The notes beneath the pieces were generated by a model that was not told where the DNA came from, did no database searches, and saw only the letters and a list, made by a program, of their open reading frames with translations. Below, one piece after another: positions 55,105 to 62,700 of a stretch of 62,700 nucleotides of DNA. Both the position numbers and the translations under genes were made by a program. Origin of the DNA: an uncultured Clostridia bacterium (GTDB lineage: Bacteria > Bacillota > Clostridia > Oscillospirales > CAG-272); assembly GCA_944391805.1 (NCBI GenBank), contig CALXUY010000007.1:1-62700 (forward strand), read 5' to 3'. Each line of letters begins with the position of its first letter. Position 1 is the first letter of the stretch.

Positions 55105-55144
55105 GGATACGCAATACCTGATCGGTAATGCGTATCCTTTTTTT
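55105..55144 (+). terminator. Terminator after the GH36-like gene
   Basis: GGATACGCA (55105-55113) pairs with TGCGTATCC (55129-55137), with an inner TACC/GGTA pairing, and is followed by seven T. Confidence 0.9.
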
Positions 55145-55510
55145 GTTTATCGGATGCCAGATGAGCCATATATGGCAAAGACTGTTTCAAAAGCGTTTCT
55201 GCAATGACAGACGGAATTTGAGATTGGAATTGATTGTTTTTTACCTGATTGAATGGAAATATTGGTTATTTTTTGTATTGGAAAATTCGTTAATATATTG
55301 TACAATAAAAAAGGCGAAATATATTGATTATTCACAAACATATGGATGATCAGTGTTTTATCTGCAAAAGAATCACAAATACAAAATTTGTAAAAACTTT
55401 CGGTTGATTGATTGCTTTTATACTAATATCGTTTTGCAATCGGCTTCATATAAAACCGTTCCTTGAGCGGAATAGAAAGGAGATTCGGCCTCTGCATCGG
55501 CCGATTACAT
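55145..55510 (+). other. AT-rich gap with a candidate promoter
   Basis: No gene. TTGGAA (55278-55283), 17 bases, TACAAT (55301-55306) is the best promoter candidate for the metallo-beta-lactamase-fold gene. A TATACT at 55419-55424 has no good -35 box. AAAGGAG near 55477 is 26 bases from the chosen start codon. Confidence 0.45.
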
Positions 55511-56350
55511 ATGGATATGATACGGGAAAAAATGCTGCAGCTTTGCACCATACAATCGAGGTTCAATGGCGAGTTCGGCTGGCAGGCAGCCGGTATGTCT
55601 TATCTGATCCACACGGCGGGCAACCGCTTTGTTGCCATCGACGGCGGCTATGCCGAGGATGTGCCGCATCTGTTGCGGACCATGCAGGGGCTCTCCGGTG
55701 AGGATGTGCCGCGTGTGGCGCTTTGGATTCTGACGCATCCGCATGGGGATCACTATCTCGCGCTTGCCTCCATTGCGGCGGATCCCGAGCTGCGTGAGAA
55801 GGTGTGTATCGAGCAGCTTTGCTTTCAGCTTCCGGAAAGCCCGATTCTGCCGGGCAGCGGACGCTCCATCGAAGGGGATCTGCTGGCGGTTCGGTCGCTC
55901 GCCGGGCGCCTTGCGGTTCCGGTGCTCACGCCGCACACCGGTATGAGGCTGGACATTGACGGAATCGGCCTGCGCTTCTTTTTTACCCCCGAGGATCATG
56001 ACGGACTGAAGGATCCGAACGAGCTCTCCCTGGTGTTTCAGATCATCGGCCCCAACCGCAGGGTGATGATCACCGGAGACGCATATGAGCGCAGCCTCAA
56101 CCCGGTGTGCTGGCGCTTCTGGGACGAGCTGAAAAGCGACGTCTGCCAGCTTGCGCATCACGGTCTGAACGGCGGCAGCGCCGCGTTTTATGCAAAGGTA
56201 GCGGCTCCCACCGTGCTGATTCCCATTTCCGCCTCGGGGGATCGGTATGTCCGCGAGCTGCGGGCCGGTTATGTCCCCCGCCTGTTTGCCGAACGCATGG
56301 CCGCAGAGGTGATTCCGGCTTACCATGGGGACGCCGTTGTCATGCTGTAA
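55511..56350 (+). CDS. Metallo-beta-lactamase-fold hydrolase, cytoplasmic
   Basis: 279 residues. Metal motif THPHGDH (H-x-H-x-D-H) near residue 77, a later TGDAYE Asp and HHGLNGG His give the full two-metal site of the fold. It most resembles the ComEC-like branch, often acting on phosphoesters or unknown substrates. No signal peptide. The start is uncertain: ATG at 55511 lacks a close ribosome site, and a TTG at 55463 would add 16 residues. It lies between the GH36-like gene and a solute-binding protein. Confidence 0.8.
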   Translation: MDMIREKMLQLCTIQSRFNGEFGWQAAGMSYLIHTAGNRFVAIDGGYAEDVPHLLRTMQGLSGEDVPRVALWILTHPHGDHYLALASIAADPELREKVCIEQLCFQLPESPILPGSGRSIEGDLLAVRSLAGRLAVPVLTPHTGMRLDIDGIGLRFFFTPEDHDGLKDPNELSLVFQIIGPNRRVMITGDAYERSLNPVCWRFWDELKSDVCQLAHHGLNGGSAAFYAKVAAPTVLIPISASGDRYVRELRAGYVPRLFAERMAAEVIPAYHGDAVVML

Positions 56351-56538
56351 TCCATCGCATGCCTGTCGGCGGAGCGGGGAAGGGTGGAAGATTTCCCGCG
56401 TATGGCTTCCCGATTTCACAAATCCGCAAAAAAGGGGGGTGAGTGGCAGCTTTCCGTACCCGTGAAATCAGGATCCGTTCGCCAAGCCAATGATAGATAA
56501 TCATGATCATCAATTTATGAAAGAATGAGGTGTCAAAC

Positions 56539-58044
56539 ATGAAACAATGGATTTCCGTTCTGCTGGCGGTGGTGATGCTGCTGGCGCTGGCCTCCTGCGG
56601 AACCGAACCGGATGCTCCGGCCGAGACTTCTCCGTCTGCCGATTCCGGCGGGGATAGTGGAACCGGCTCGGGGGAGGAGACAGACGAGTGGGGACAGACT
56701 GTGATTGACAACGAGATTCCGGAGGATCTGGATTATGGAGGGGAAACCGTCAACATTCTGGTCCGTTCCGGGGAGCAGTATTGCCGTGAGTGGACCAGTG
56801 ACGAGGCCACCGACGCGCTTTCCAACGAAATTTTTGTGCGGAACCAAGCGGTGCAGGATGAGTTGGGGGTGGTTTTCCGTTTTATCATCGAGGATGAAGG
56901 CAACCGATGCGAAACCATCAATCAGCGCATCATCAATGTGGGCAAATCCGGTCTTGGCGGCATTGATATTGTTAACAATTATTCTGCTTACGCAGCCAAT
57001 CCCAATCTGCTTGAAAATTACATCAATCTCTACGACAGCAGGCTCACGTATCTGAATCTGGACAAGGAATACTGGAACCAGAACTACATTTCCGCGGCCG
57101 AGGCCTTTGGAAAGCTGTTTATGGTGGTGGGGGATGTAAATCTTTCGGTATTCGACCGCACCATTACCACCTATTTCAACCAGACGCAATGTGATGCCAG
57201 AGGCATCACCGGCCTCTACCAAACCGTATTGGACGGGGACTGGACCTATGAGTTCTTTTATGAGCTGGTGCGCGATGTGCATGAGGACAGAGGCCTGAAC
57301 GATCCGTCCAAGGATTTCTATGGGCTGACCACCATTCGGGGCAGCGAGGCGAGCGACGGCATTCTCTACAGCTTTGACTGCTGGATGACGCAGACCGCCG
57401 AGGACGGCACACATTCGCTGGTGACCGGAACCGGGCTGGAAAAGCTCTCCGAAACCATGAGTAAGCTGCAGACCCTGATGTATTCCGAGGGGGTTTATAT
57501 GCACACCACCTCCCAGGAAAACTACGATATGTTCACCGAGGGGCGGGCGCTGTTCAACATCGACGTCATCTATCATTACGCCTCCGGCAACGCACAGATG
57601 CGGGATATGACCGATAAATATGGTCTGCTCCCGGTGCCCAAGGCCGACGCCGATCAGGAGGAATACTACAGCGGCGTGCAGGATGCGCACAATGTGATGT
57701 CCGTGATGTACCATTCCCGGCAGAACTACGAAATGGTCAGCGCGGTGCTGGAGCTGCTCTGTTCCGAAAGCTACCGCACGGTGCGGCCCTACTATTTTGA
57801 AAAGATTGTAAAATACATTTACCTGCAGGATTCCGAGTCGGGGCAGGTATTTGATCTGGTGCTTGCCAGCACCCGGTGGGATTTTGCCGACGTTTATATG
57901 AATGTAAACGGCAACATCCGCAACGTGATCTGGAGAGGCGTGTTCCAGCAGAAGGGGGAGGTTACGACCGCTTTTGCCGAGAATGCCCAGCACCTCAACG
58001 AGCTGCTCGCCGATTTTGACGAATGGCTCATGACGCACTATTGA
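56539..58044 (+). CDS. Extracellular solute-binding lipoprotein, copy 3
   Basis: 501 residues. Lipobox ALASC (Cys near 17), acidic Ser/Gly/Glu linker, then a solute-binding domain that opens DLDYGGETVNILVRSGE and includes TEGRALFNIDVIYH and KYGLLPVPKADA. It resembles copy 1 in the shared L-D-x-x-E-V-N-I start and in domain order. It precedes the MBL-fold lipoprotein by 17 bases. No permeases are encoded nearby. ATG at 56539; GTG at 56530 is in frame. Confidence 0.85.
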   Translation: MKQWISVLLAVVMLLALASCGTEPDAPAETSPSADSGGDSGTGSGEETDEWGQTVIDNEIPEDLDYGGETVNILVRSGEQYCREWTSDEATDALSNEIFVRNQAVQDELGVVFRFIIEDEGNRCETINQRIINVGKSGLGGIDIVNNYSAYAANPNLLENYINLYDSRLTYLNLDKEYWNQNYISAAEAFGKLFMVVGDVNLSVFDRTITTYFNQTQCDARGITGLYQTVLDGDWTYEFFYELVRDVHEDRGLNDPSKDFYGLTTIRGSEASDGILYSFDCWMTQTAEDGTHSLVTGTGLEKLSETMSKLQTLMYSEGVYMHTTSQENYDMFTEGRALFNIDVIYHYASGNAQMRDMTDKYGLLPVPKADADQEEYYSGVQDAHNVMSVMYHSRQNYEMVSAVLELLCSESYRTVRPYYFEKIVKYIYLQDSESGQVFDLVLASTRWDFADVYMNVNGNIRNVIWRGVFQQKGEVTTAFAENAQHLNELLADFDEWLMTHY

Positions 58045-58061
58045 TTGAGGCGGGCGAACCC

Positions 58062-59870
58062 ATGAAGCAACACGTTTACTGGCATCGTCCGTTTCTTCAG
58101 ACCGTGCTGTTGCTGCTTGCACTCTCCTTGCTGTTGGGCGGATGCAAGCCCGATTCTCCCTCCGGTGATCAGGACTCTGCCGGCCTCACCTCGGGCGAGG
58201 GGGAGGCGCAGACCGGAGAGGAACCTGGAGGCTGGCTGAATATTGTCAAAGACGACGTGGCGGCCGGAATTGTATACGCGCTGGAGGCCGAGGGCACGGT
58301 CATCGAGCGGGCGAACAGCCTTGCACAGTCGATACAGAAGATGACGGACGTCCGCCCGTCTGTCGGAGACGATTGGCTCCGGGCGGGCGAGGAGCACGAT
58401 GCCGCCGCAGTGGAAATTCTCATCGGCCGCACCAATTATCCCGAGAGTGCCGAAATCTACGCAACGCTTGGATATGGCGAAGGAGCCGTTGCCGTGGTGG
58501 GGAACAAGGTTGTGGTGGCCGGCACTGACGATTCCTCTCTTGCCTCGGCCGTCACCAGGCTGCTTGCCGCCCTGAGCCAGCACCGGCAGGAGAATACGCT
58601 CTGCCTGCCAACCGATCTTTCGGTGCGGGTAGCGGCGAATGATCTGCTCGCGGCGCTGCCGGTGCTCCCGGACGTCGAGCCGGATGTGATCGACGCCGGA
58701 GACAACTGCTGGGAGCTGGTGTTCTCACAGGCCGGCGACGCGGATTTTCAGACCTATGCCGGGCTGCTCGCGGCTGACGGCTACGAGCTGTATACCGAGA
58801 GCAGCATCGAGGACAACCGGTTTCAGACCCGCACCGACGGGACCAATGCTGTCACCGTCACCTATGCGCCGGGGCTGCAAAAGCTGTTTGTTCTGATCGA
58901 GCCGCTGAGCATGACCGCGCTGCCGGGGAAGGAGGCCGACAACGTCTATACACCGGGGGTCACGACCACCATGCTCACACAGATCGGCCTGTATCATCCG
59001 TCCGGAGCAACCACACAGAGCGATTTCAACGGCATGTGCTATGTGATGCGACTGGAGGACGGCAGCTTTCTCATCATCGACGGCGGGCACGGGGATGCCG
59101 GAGATGCCGAGCGCATCTATGAGACCATGCGCAGGCAGGCACCTGACCCGGAGCGGCTGGTGGTGGCGGCATGGATCTTCACCCATGCGCACAACGACCA
59201 TGTCGGGGTCTTCCCGTCCTTCACCAGCCAGTATGCCGACCGGGTGACGGTGGAGCGGTTCATTTTCAACTTTCCGTCCGAAGCGCAGGCGGCCGCGGGC
59301 GGCGGGGACAAGCGCGCTCAGGTTGCGGCGGCTCTGCGCAGCGAGCATTACAAGGATTCTATGCGCATCAAGGCGCACGCCGGGCAGGTCTTTTATATCC
59401 GAAATGCAACTGTCACAATGCTTTGCGGATTGGAGTTGTTGGAGCCGTACCGGCTGGAATATTACAACAACTGCAGCCTGGTGTTTACCGTTGAGACCGA
59501 GGGGCGACGCTTCCTGTTCCTCGGAGACTGCGGAGAGCTGGAGGACAGAACCCTGCGCAGGCTCTATTCGGCCGAAACGCTCGGCGCAGACTTCCTGCAG
59601 ATCGCGCACCACGGCGTGAACGGCTGCGGAACCGCGCTTTACTCGCTGGTCGCTCCCGAATACGCCTTTTGGCCGGCCGGATCCTTCCTGTTCGACGGCC
59701 TGGATCTGACAAAGCTCCCCATCAATGAGTATTTCTTTGACCCCGGGAAGATTGCCCCCGAAAACGTCTTTCTCGCGGGCGGCGGAATCGTGACCGCCGA
59801 GCTGGCCGGGGACGAGGTGATCATCTCGGTTTATGAGACCGACACCGCGTATCTGAACCCTGCCGGATGA
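58062..59870 (+). CDS. Lipoprotein with alpha/beta N-domain and metallo-beta-lactamase fold
   Basis: 602 residues. Lipobox LLGGC (Cys near 27). Residues about 60-190 form a GH20b/GH67-like alpha/beta domain, as in the GH43-like lipoprotein at 48106. A second small domain follows, then a metallo-beta-lactamase fold from about 310: FLIIDGGHGDAG, FTHAHNDHVGVF (H-x-H-x-D-H), FLGDCGELE and IAHHGVNGCG. This combination, a sugar-enzyme accessory domain on an exported MBL fold, is unusual. The second MBL-fold protein at 55511 is close by. Substrate unknown. Confidence 0.78.
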   Translation: MKQHVYWHRPFLQTVLLLLALSLLLGGCKPDSPSGDQDSAGLTSGEGEAQTGEEPGGWLNIVKDDVAAGIVYALEAEGTVIERANSLAQSIQKMTDVRPSVGDDWLRAGEEHDAAAVEILIGRTNYPESAEIYATLGYGEGAVAVVGNKVVVAGTDDSSLASAVTRLLAALSQHRQENTLCLPTDLSVRVAANDLLAALPVLPDVEPDVIDAGDNCWELVFSQAGDADFQTYAGLLAADGYELYTESSIEDNRFQTRTDGTNAVTVTYAPGLQKLFVLIEPLSMTALPGKEADNVYTPGVTTTMLTQIGLYHPSGATTQSDFNGMCYVMRLEDGSFLIIDGGHGDAGDAERIYETMRRQAPDPERLVVAAWIFTHAHNDHVGVFPSFTSQYADRVTVERFIFNFPSEAQAAAGGGDKRAQVAAALRSEHYKDSMRIKAHAGQVFYIRNATVTMLCGLELLEPYRLEYYNNCSLVFTVETEGRRFLFLGDCGELEDRTLRRLYSAETLGADFLQIAHHGVNGCGTALYSLVAPEYAFWPAGSFLFDGLDLTKLPINEYFFDPGKIAPENVFLAGGGIVTAELAGDEVIISVYETDTAYLNPAG

Positions 59871-59925
59871 GTATGCCGGCCCCCTTCGCACCATCCCGAA
59901 ACCCAATCAGAAAAGGAGAACAGAC

Positions 59926-62436
59926 ATGAAAAAATCACTATCGTTTGTGCTTGCCCTGCTCATGGTTGTATCCGTCTGGCTTCCGCTGACCGCAGCCGGA
60001 GCTGATGAAATGTTCCGCGTGGAATCCACGGGCGGAACCTTTGCCACGCTGAACGAGGCGGTCGCGGCTGCCGAGGCCGGGGACACGATCACCCTGCTCG
60101 GGGATTACGATGCCTCCGGAGAGCAAAACCAATTCGCCATCGAAAAGAATGTGACCGTGGACGGCGGCGGGCACACCGTCACCGGCAGCGCATATCTCTG
60201 GTTTCTTGCGGCGCCGGCAGGCACCACGCTGACCTTCCGGAATCTGACCGTGAGCGGCACACACGGCTTCCGCGTGCGCGCCACCGGGCAGACCGTGGTG
60301 ATGGAGAACGTCACAGCCAATCTCACAACCGGGCTGTTTATGAATCTGCAGATTCAGAACGCCTCTCCCGGCGAGGGGGAGGATACAAGCAATACCGTTA
60401 CGTTGAAGGACTGTAGTCTCTTCCACACGGGTACCGCCGGATTTGACCCCATTCTGGCCGTTTACGGCAAGGCGAACTGGACGGTCAATCTCAACAATAC
60501 CTCGCTGCTCAAGAGCACAGACGCCAAAACACAGGCCGGAAATATGGGCAACAACGCCACCATCTACATCAACACCGGGAAAAATGTGGAGATCAATCTG
60601 GGCAGCGGTTCTGTCATCGGCGCGGCGCGGGCCTATTCGGCCGGTGATACGATCAGTTGTGTGCACAATCAGGCCAACAGCAGCAATCCCTCTGCCAATG
60701 TCACGCTGAACCTGCTGGAGGGCAGCCAACTGCGCATTGACGATGAAAGCTCCAACGATACCCGCTTCTTCACCTATGCGGGAGCGGCTGACCGCGCCAT
60801 GACCGTGCGGGATGCGGGCTGCACCTATGTGCTCTCCGAAATCGCCGCGCAGACCGGTGTGACGCTGCCGGAGGTCACACTTGCGGGAAATGAGGAAGCG
60901 GAGCCGGAATTTGTATCCGGCGATACCGTGGTTCAGACCGGGCGGGTTTTTGCCGACGCGCTGGCGCAGGGCGAGGTGCGCTTTGCCGCAAGGGCATCCG
61001 CTGAGCCGCCGGTGCGCGACCCGCAGGCCGACGCGGGCAAGTATTTCCGCATCGGGGATACCTATTACGACAATCTCAAAACCGCTCTCGAGGCCGCGAA
61101 CGAGGGAGAGACCGTCACCATGATTCAGGGCGGCTACCGGTATACCTCCGGCGGGCAGATTGTGGTGGATGCCGCGAACGTCACGTTTGACGGGAACGGC
61201 TTTGATCTGTTCACCAACCAGAGCTATGCCATCAAGGTGCTGGCCTCCGGCTTTACACTCAAAAATATCTACTGCTATTCGGTCAACCAGCTTCTGGAGT
61301 TCAATCCCACGGGGGAGGACGACCAACTGACACTGGAGAACGTCACGGCCATCGCAAACAGAGGACTGCTGATCAACGGTACCCGCAATGACTACAAGGC
61401 GGATTCCACCGCAACCGTTACCTTCCGCAACAGTCAACTGACTACGGCGAACAACGCCGAGGAGACCATCCTGCTGCGTGAAAAGGTGCACATCACGCTG
61501 AGCATTGAGGGGTCTGCGCTGGTCAACCGCGGCAATTCCACGCACACGTATGCCGTGCAGTCAGGCAAATCCGATGGCTACAATCGCACCATCCGTGTGG
61601 ACGGCGCCTCCACGCTGGTTTACAGTGCTGCCCAAAAGGGGATGGTGATTTACGCGCAATCCGATCCCGCATGTACGATCCATCTGGCGGAAGGCGCAGT
61701 TCTGCGGCTGGAGGATACGCTGGCCGGTTCGGTCTTTATCAATGAAAATCAGACGGTTCATGACGCGGGAGCGGTTTACACTGCCAACGCCGCCGCGCTC
61801 CGGAATGGCGTTGGTCTTCCGGAGGTGTTGCTTGGCGAGCAGACCCGTCTGCTCGGCTACGCGCTGGAGGGAGTAGGCTTGGTGGGCAGCAGCTACACCA
61901 ATGCCGGTGCCGTCAACGATGCGGCTTTCCGCGCAGTGGGCTACAACGCTGCTGATTTTGCCCTGCTGGACGGCGCCTCCATCCGCACGGCGGATCCGTA
62001 TGGCATTCGTTTTACCGCACAGGTTTCGGATGAGCTGTACCGGGAGCTGCTGGACATTGACGAAAATGTCGAGTTCGGCATGATTGTTGCCCCCACCAAA
62101 AAGGTGTTCGGCGGCTTTGACGTTTCCGGTATGGTGGAAACCGACTATGTCAGGGTCCCCGTGGATCAGTGGGCCGAGGAGACTGCAGACGGCGCCCGGC
62201 AGTATCGGGTGGCCATGTACGCTATTCCCGAAACCAAAGAGGGCTTTACAACGGCACTCTCTGCAATGGCCTACTTTACCGTGCATTTTGCGGACGGCTC
62301 TGAGCATACCATTTATACCGTTTACAATCAGGAGGTCAACTCCCGCTCGCTCTATGATGTGGCCAAGGCCGCGTATGCGGACGGTATGACCGACAATGCG
62401 GTGATCAACCGCATCCTTTCGCTTGTGGAAGCATGA
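59926..62436 (+). CDS. Large secreted beta-helix protein with C-terminal beta domain
   Basis: 836 residues. Sec signal peptide (to about TAAGA), then two right-handed beta-helix modules (about 30-370 and 375-640). Each starts with a sequence like FATLNEAVAAAEAGDTITLL, or LKTALEAANEGETVTMI in the second, which is a pectate-lyase-like capping pattern. The C-terminal domain (about 670-836) contains GIRFTAQVSDELY, EFGMIVAP and ADGSEHTIYTVYNQEVNSRS, related to the ends of the other unanchored proteins. No membrane anchor. No catalytic residues identified, so binding or scaffolding is as likely as lyase activity. A small peptide gene follows 10 bases later. Confidence 0.8.
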   Translation: MKKSLSFVLALLMVVSVWLPLTAAGADEMFRVESTGGTFATLNEAVAAAEAGDTITLLGDYDASGEQNQFAIEKNVTVDGGGHTVTGSAYLWFLAAPAGTTLTFRNLTVSGTHGFRVRATGQTVVMENVTANLTTGLFMNLQIQNASPGEGEDTSNTVTLKDCSLFHTGTAGFDPILAVYGKANWTVNLNNTSLLKSTDAKTQAGNMGNNATIYINTGKNVEINLGSGSVIGAARAYSAGDTISCVHNQANSSNPSANVTLNLLEGSQLRIDDESSNDTRFFTYAGAADRAMTVRDAGCTYVLSEIAAQTGVTLPEVTLAGNEEAEPEFVSGDTVVQTGRVFADALAQGEVRFAARASAEPPVRDPQADAGKYFRIGDTYYDNLKTALEAANEGETVTMIQGGYRYTSGGQIVVDAANVTFDGNGFDLFTNQSYAIKVLASGFTLKNIYCYSVNQLLEFNPTGEDDQLTLENVTAIANRGLLINGTRNDYKADSTATVTFRNSQLTTANNAEETILLREKVHITLSIEGSALVNRGNSTHTYAVQSGKSDGYNRTIRVDGASTLVYSAAQKGMVIYAQSDPACTIHLAEGAVLRLEDTLAGSVFINENQTVHDAGAVYTANAAALRNGVGLPEVLLGEQTRLLGYALEGVGLVGSSYTNAGAVNDAAFRAVGYNAADFALLDGASIRTADPYGIRFTAQVSDELYRELLDIDENVEFGMIVAPTKKVFGGFDVSGMVETDYVRVPVDQWAEETADGARQYRVAMYAIPETKEGFTTALSAMAYFTVHFADGSEHTIYTVYNQEVNSRSLYDVAKAAYADGMTDNAVINRILSLVEA

Positions 62437-62446
62437 GGAGGGAAGC

Positions 62447-62578
62447 ATGAAACAGGGTTATATCCATCCCGAACTGTTTTTGAGTGACTGCATGTGCTGC
62501 GATATTGTTACGGCTTCCGGCGCCGATAACCTCATTGCCGCTCCCGAAGAGTGGTTTGAAGATATATATCCGTCTTAA
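62447..62578 (+). CDS. Small peptide of the YxxPxLEL/DVITxS type, copy 3
   Basis: 43 residues; GAGGAGGG precedes the ATG. Key residues: Tyr5, Pro8, Leu10, Leu12, Asp19-Ile20-Val21-Thr22-Ala23-Ser24-Gly25, then an acidic, aromatic tail. Three Cys lie within residues 15-18 (C-M-C-C), not present in the other copies. Its stop codon lies in the terminal repeat. Confidence 0.65.
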   Translation: MKQGYIHPELFLSDCMCCDIVTASGADNLIAAPEEWFEDIYPS

Positions 62579-62699
62579 GGCAACACCGCACAATTCTGAC
62601 TGCGCAAATCTGCCGTCAGATTTTTCGTCAAACAAACCAAATTGACGCAGGCAATAGTGGATCTATTGACAAGGAGATTTGTGAAGTTTGGCGAAAAAG
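62575..62699. repeat. Terminal inverted repeat, right copy
   Basis: Reverse complement of positions 1-125 with two differences. It begins in the last codons of the small peptide gene. See the left copy. Confidence 0.9.
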
Positions 62700-62700
62700 A

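Noticed and set aside
30431..62578. Lasso-peptide or other RiPP precursor identity for the small peptides
   Set aside because: The Y-x-x-P-x-L motif is suggestive, but there is no RRE protein, protease, cyclase or dedicated exporter next to any of the three.
1..62700. CRISPR array, prophage, integrase or transposase
   Set aside because: No regularly spaced repeats with unique spacers and no matching protein families were found on either strand.

Overview
The window is a chromosomal piece of an uncultivated-looking Clostridia-type Firmicute, probably a gut or other anaerobic glycan degrader. The signs are strong AGGAGG-type ribosome binding sites, sigma-A promoters with 17-bp spacers, an HPr with both His15 and Ser46, a MarR-linked heterodimeric ABC exporter, many Sec lipoproteins and beta-helix surface proteins, and a moderately high G+C content judged by eye. 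No rRNA, tRNA, CRISPR array, phage or transposase was found. The two ends carry the same 125-bp repeat in inverted orientation, so the contig probably stops where the assembly met a dispersed repeat.

Left part (1-17 kb): an SdpI-family membrane protein, nagA, a two-TM protein, a MarR-repressed heterodimeric ABC exporter, a repeat-rich gap, and a PfkB sugar kinase on the minus strand. Then comes a VTC-domain gene (frameshifted), a DUF4956 membrane protein, a Cthe_2159-like beta-helix lipoprotein, an OmpR-type two-component system and an HtrA-like lipoprotein protease. The VTC operon and the protease share the same 11-bp-period direct repeat at the same distance from the -10 box, which suggests one regulon controlled by the local response regulator.

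Middle part (17-36 kb): housekeeping genes. These are a TIGR04086 protein and yajC (minus), rimM-trmD, an O-antigen-ligase-like protein with two DUF4330-like proteins, HPr, uvrC-rsmD-coaD-flippase, a secreted CxxC-repeat protein, rplS, a nucleotidyltransferase and alaS. rplS is separated from rimM-trmD by about 11 kb. Five copies of a two-hairpin dispersed repeat sit at 7.0-7.9 kb and 32.0-32.7 kb.

Right part (36-62.7 kb): an accessory glycan and sialic-acid region. It holds three solute-binding lipoproteins without permeases, a LamG surface protein, a LamG/sialidase-fold lipoprotein, an AraC regulator, an N-acetylneuraminate lyase with a YgjV protein and a signal-less sialidase-fold protein, a GH43-like lipoprotein, two GLUG-like paralogues, a GH36-like enzyme, two metallo-beta-lactamase-fold proteins and a large beta-helix protein.

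The most unusual pattern concerns secreted proteins. Three that lack a C-terminal membrane anchor (28348-30393, 50063-51592, 59926-62436) are each followed by a tiny gene (38-43 codons of product) sharing a Y-x2-[PS]-x-[LM]-x-L ... D-[VLI]-[IV]-x-[TA]-S motif. Two related secreted proteins (38625-39758, 51808-53247) instead end in a Gly-Cys-x-Ser plus membrane helix plus basic tail and have no such tiny gene after them.
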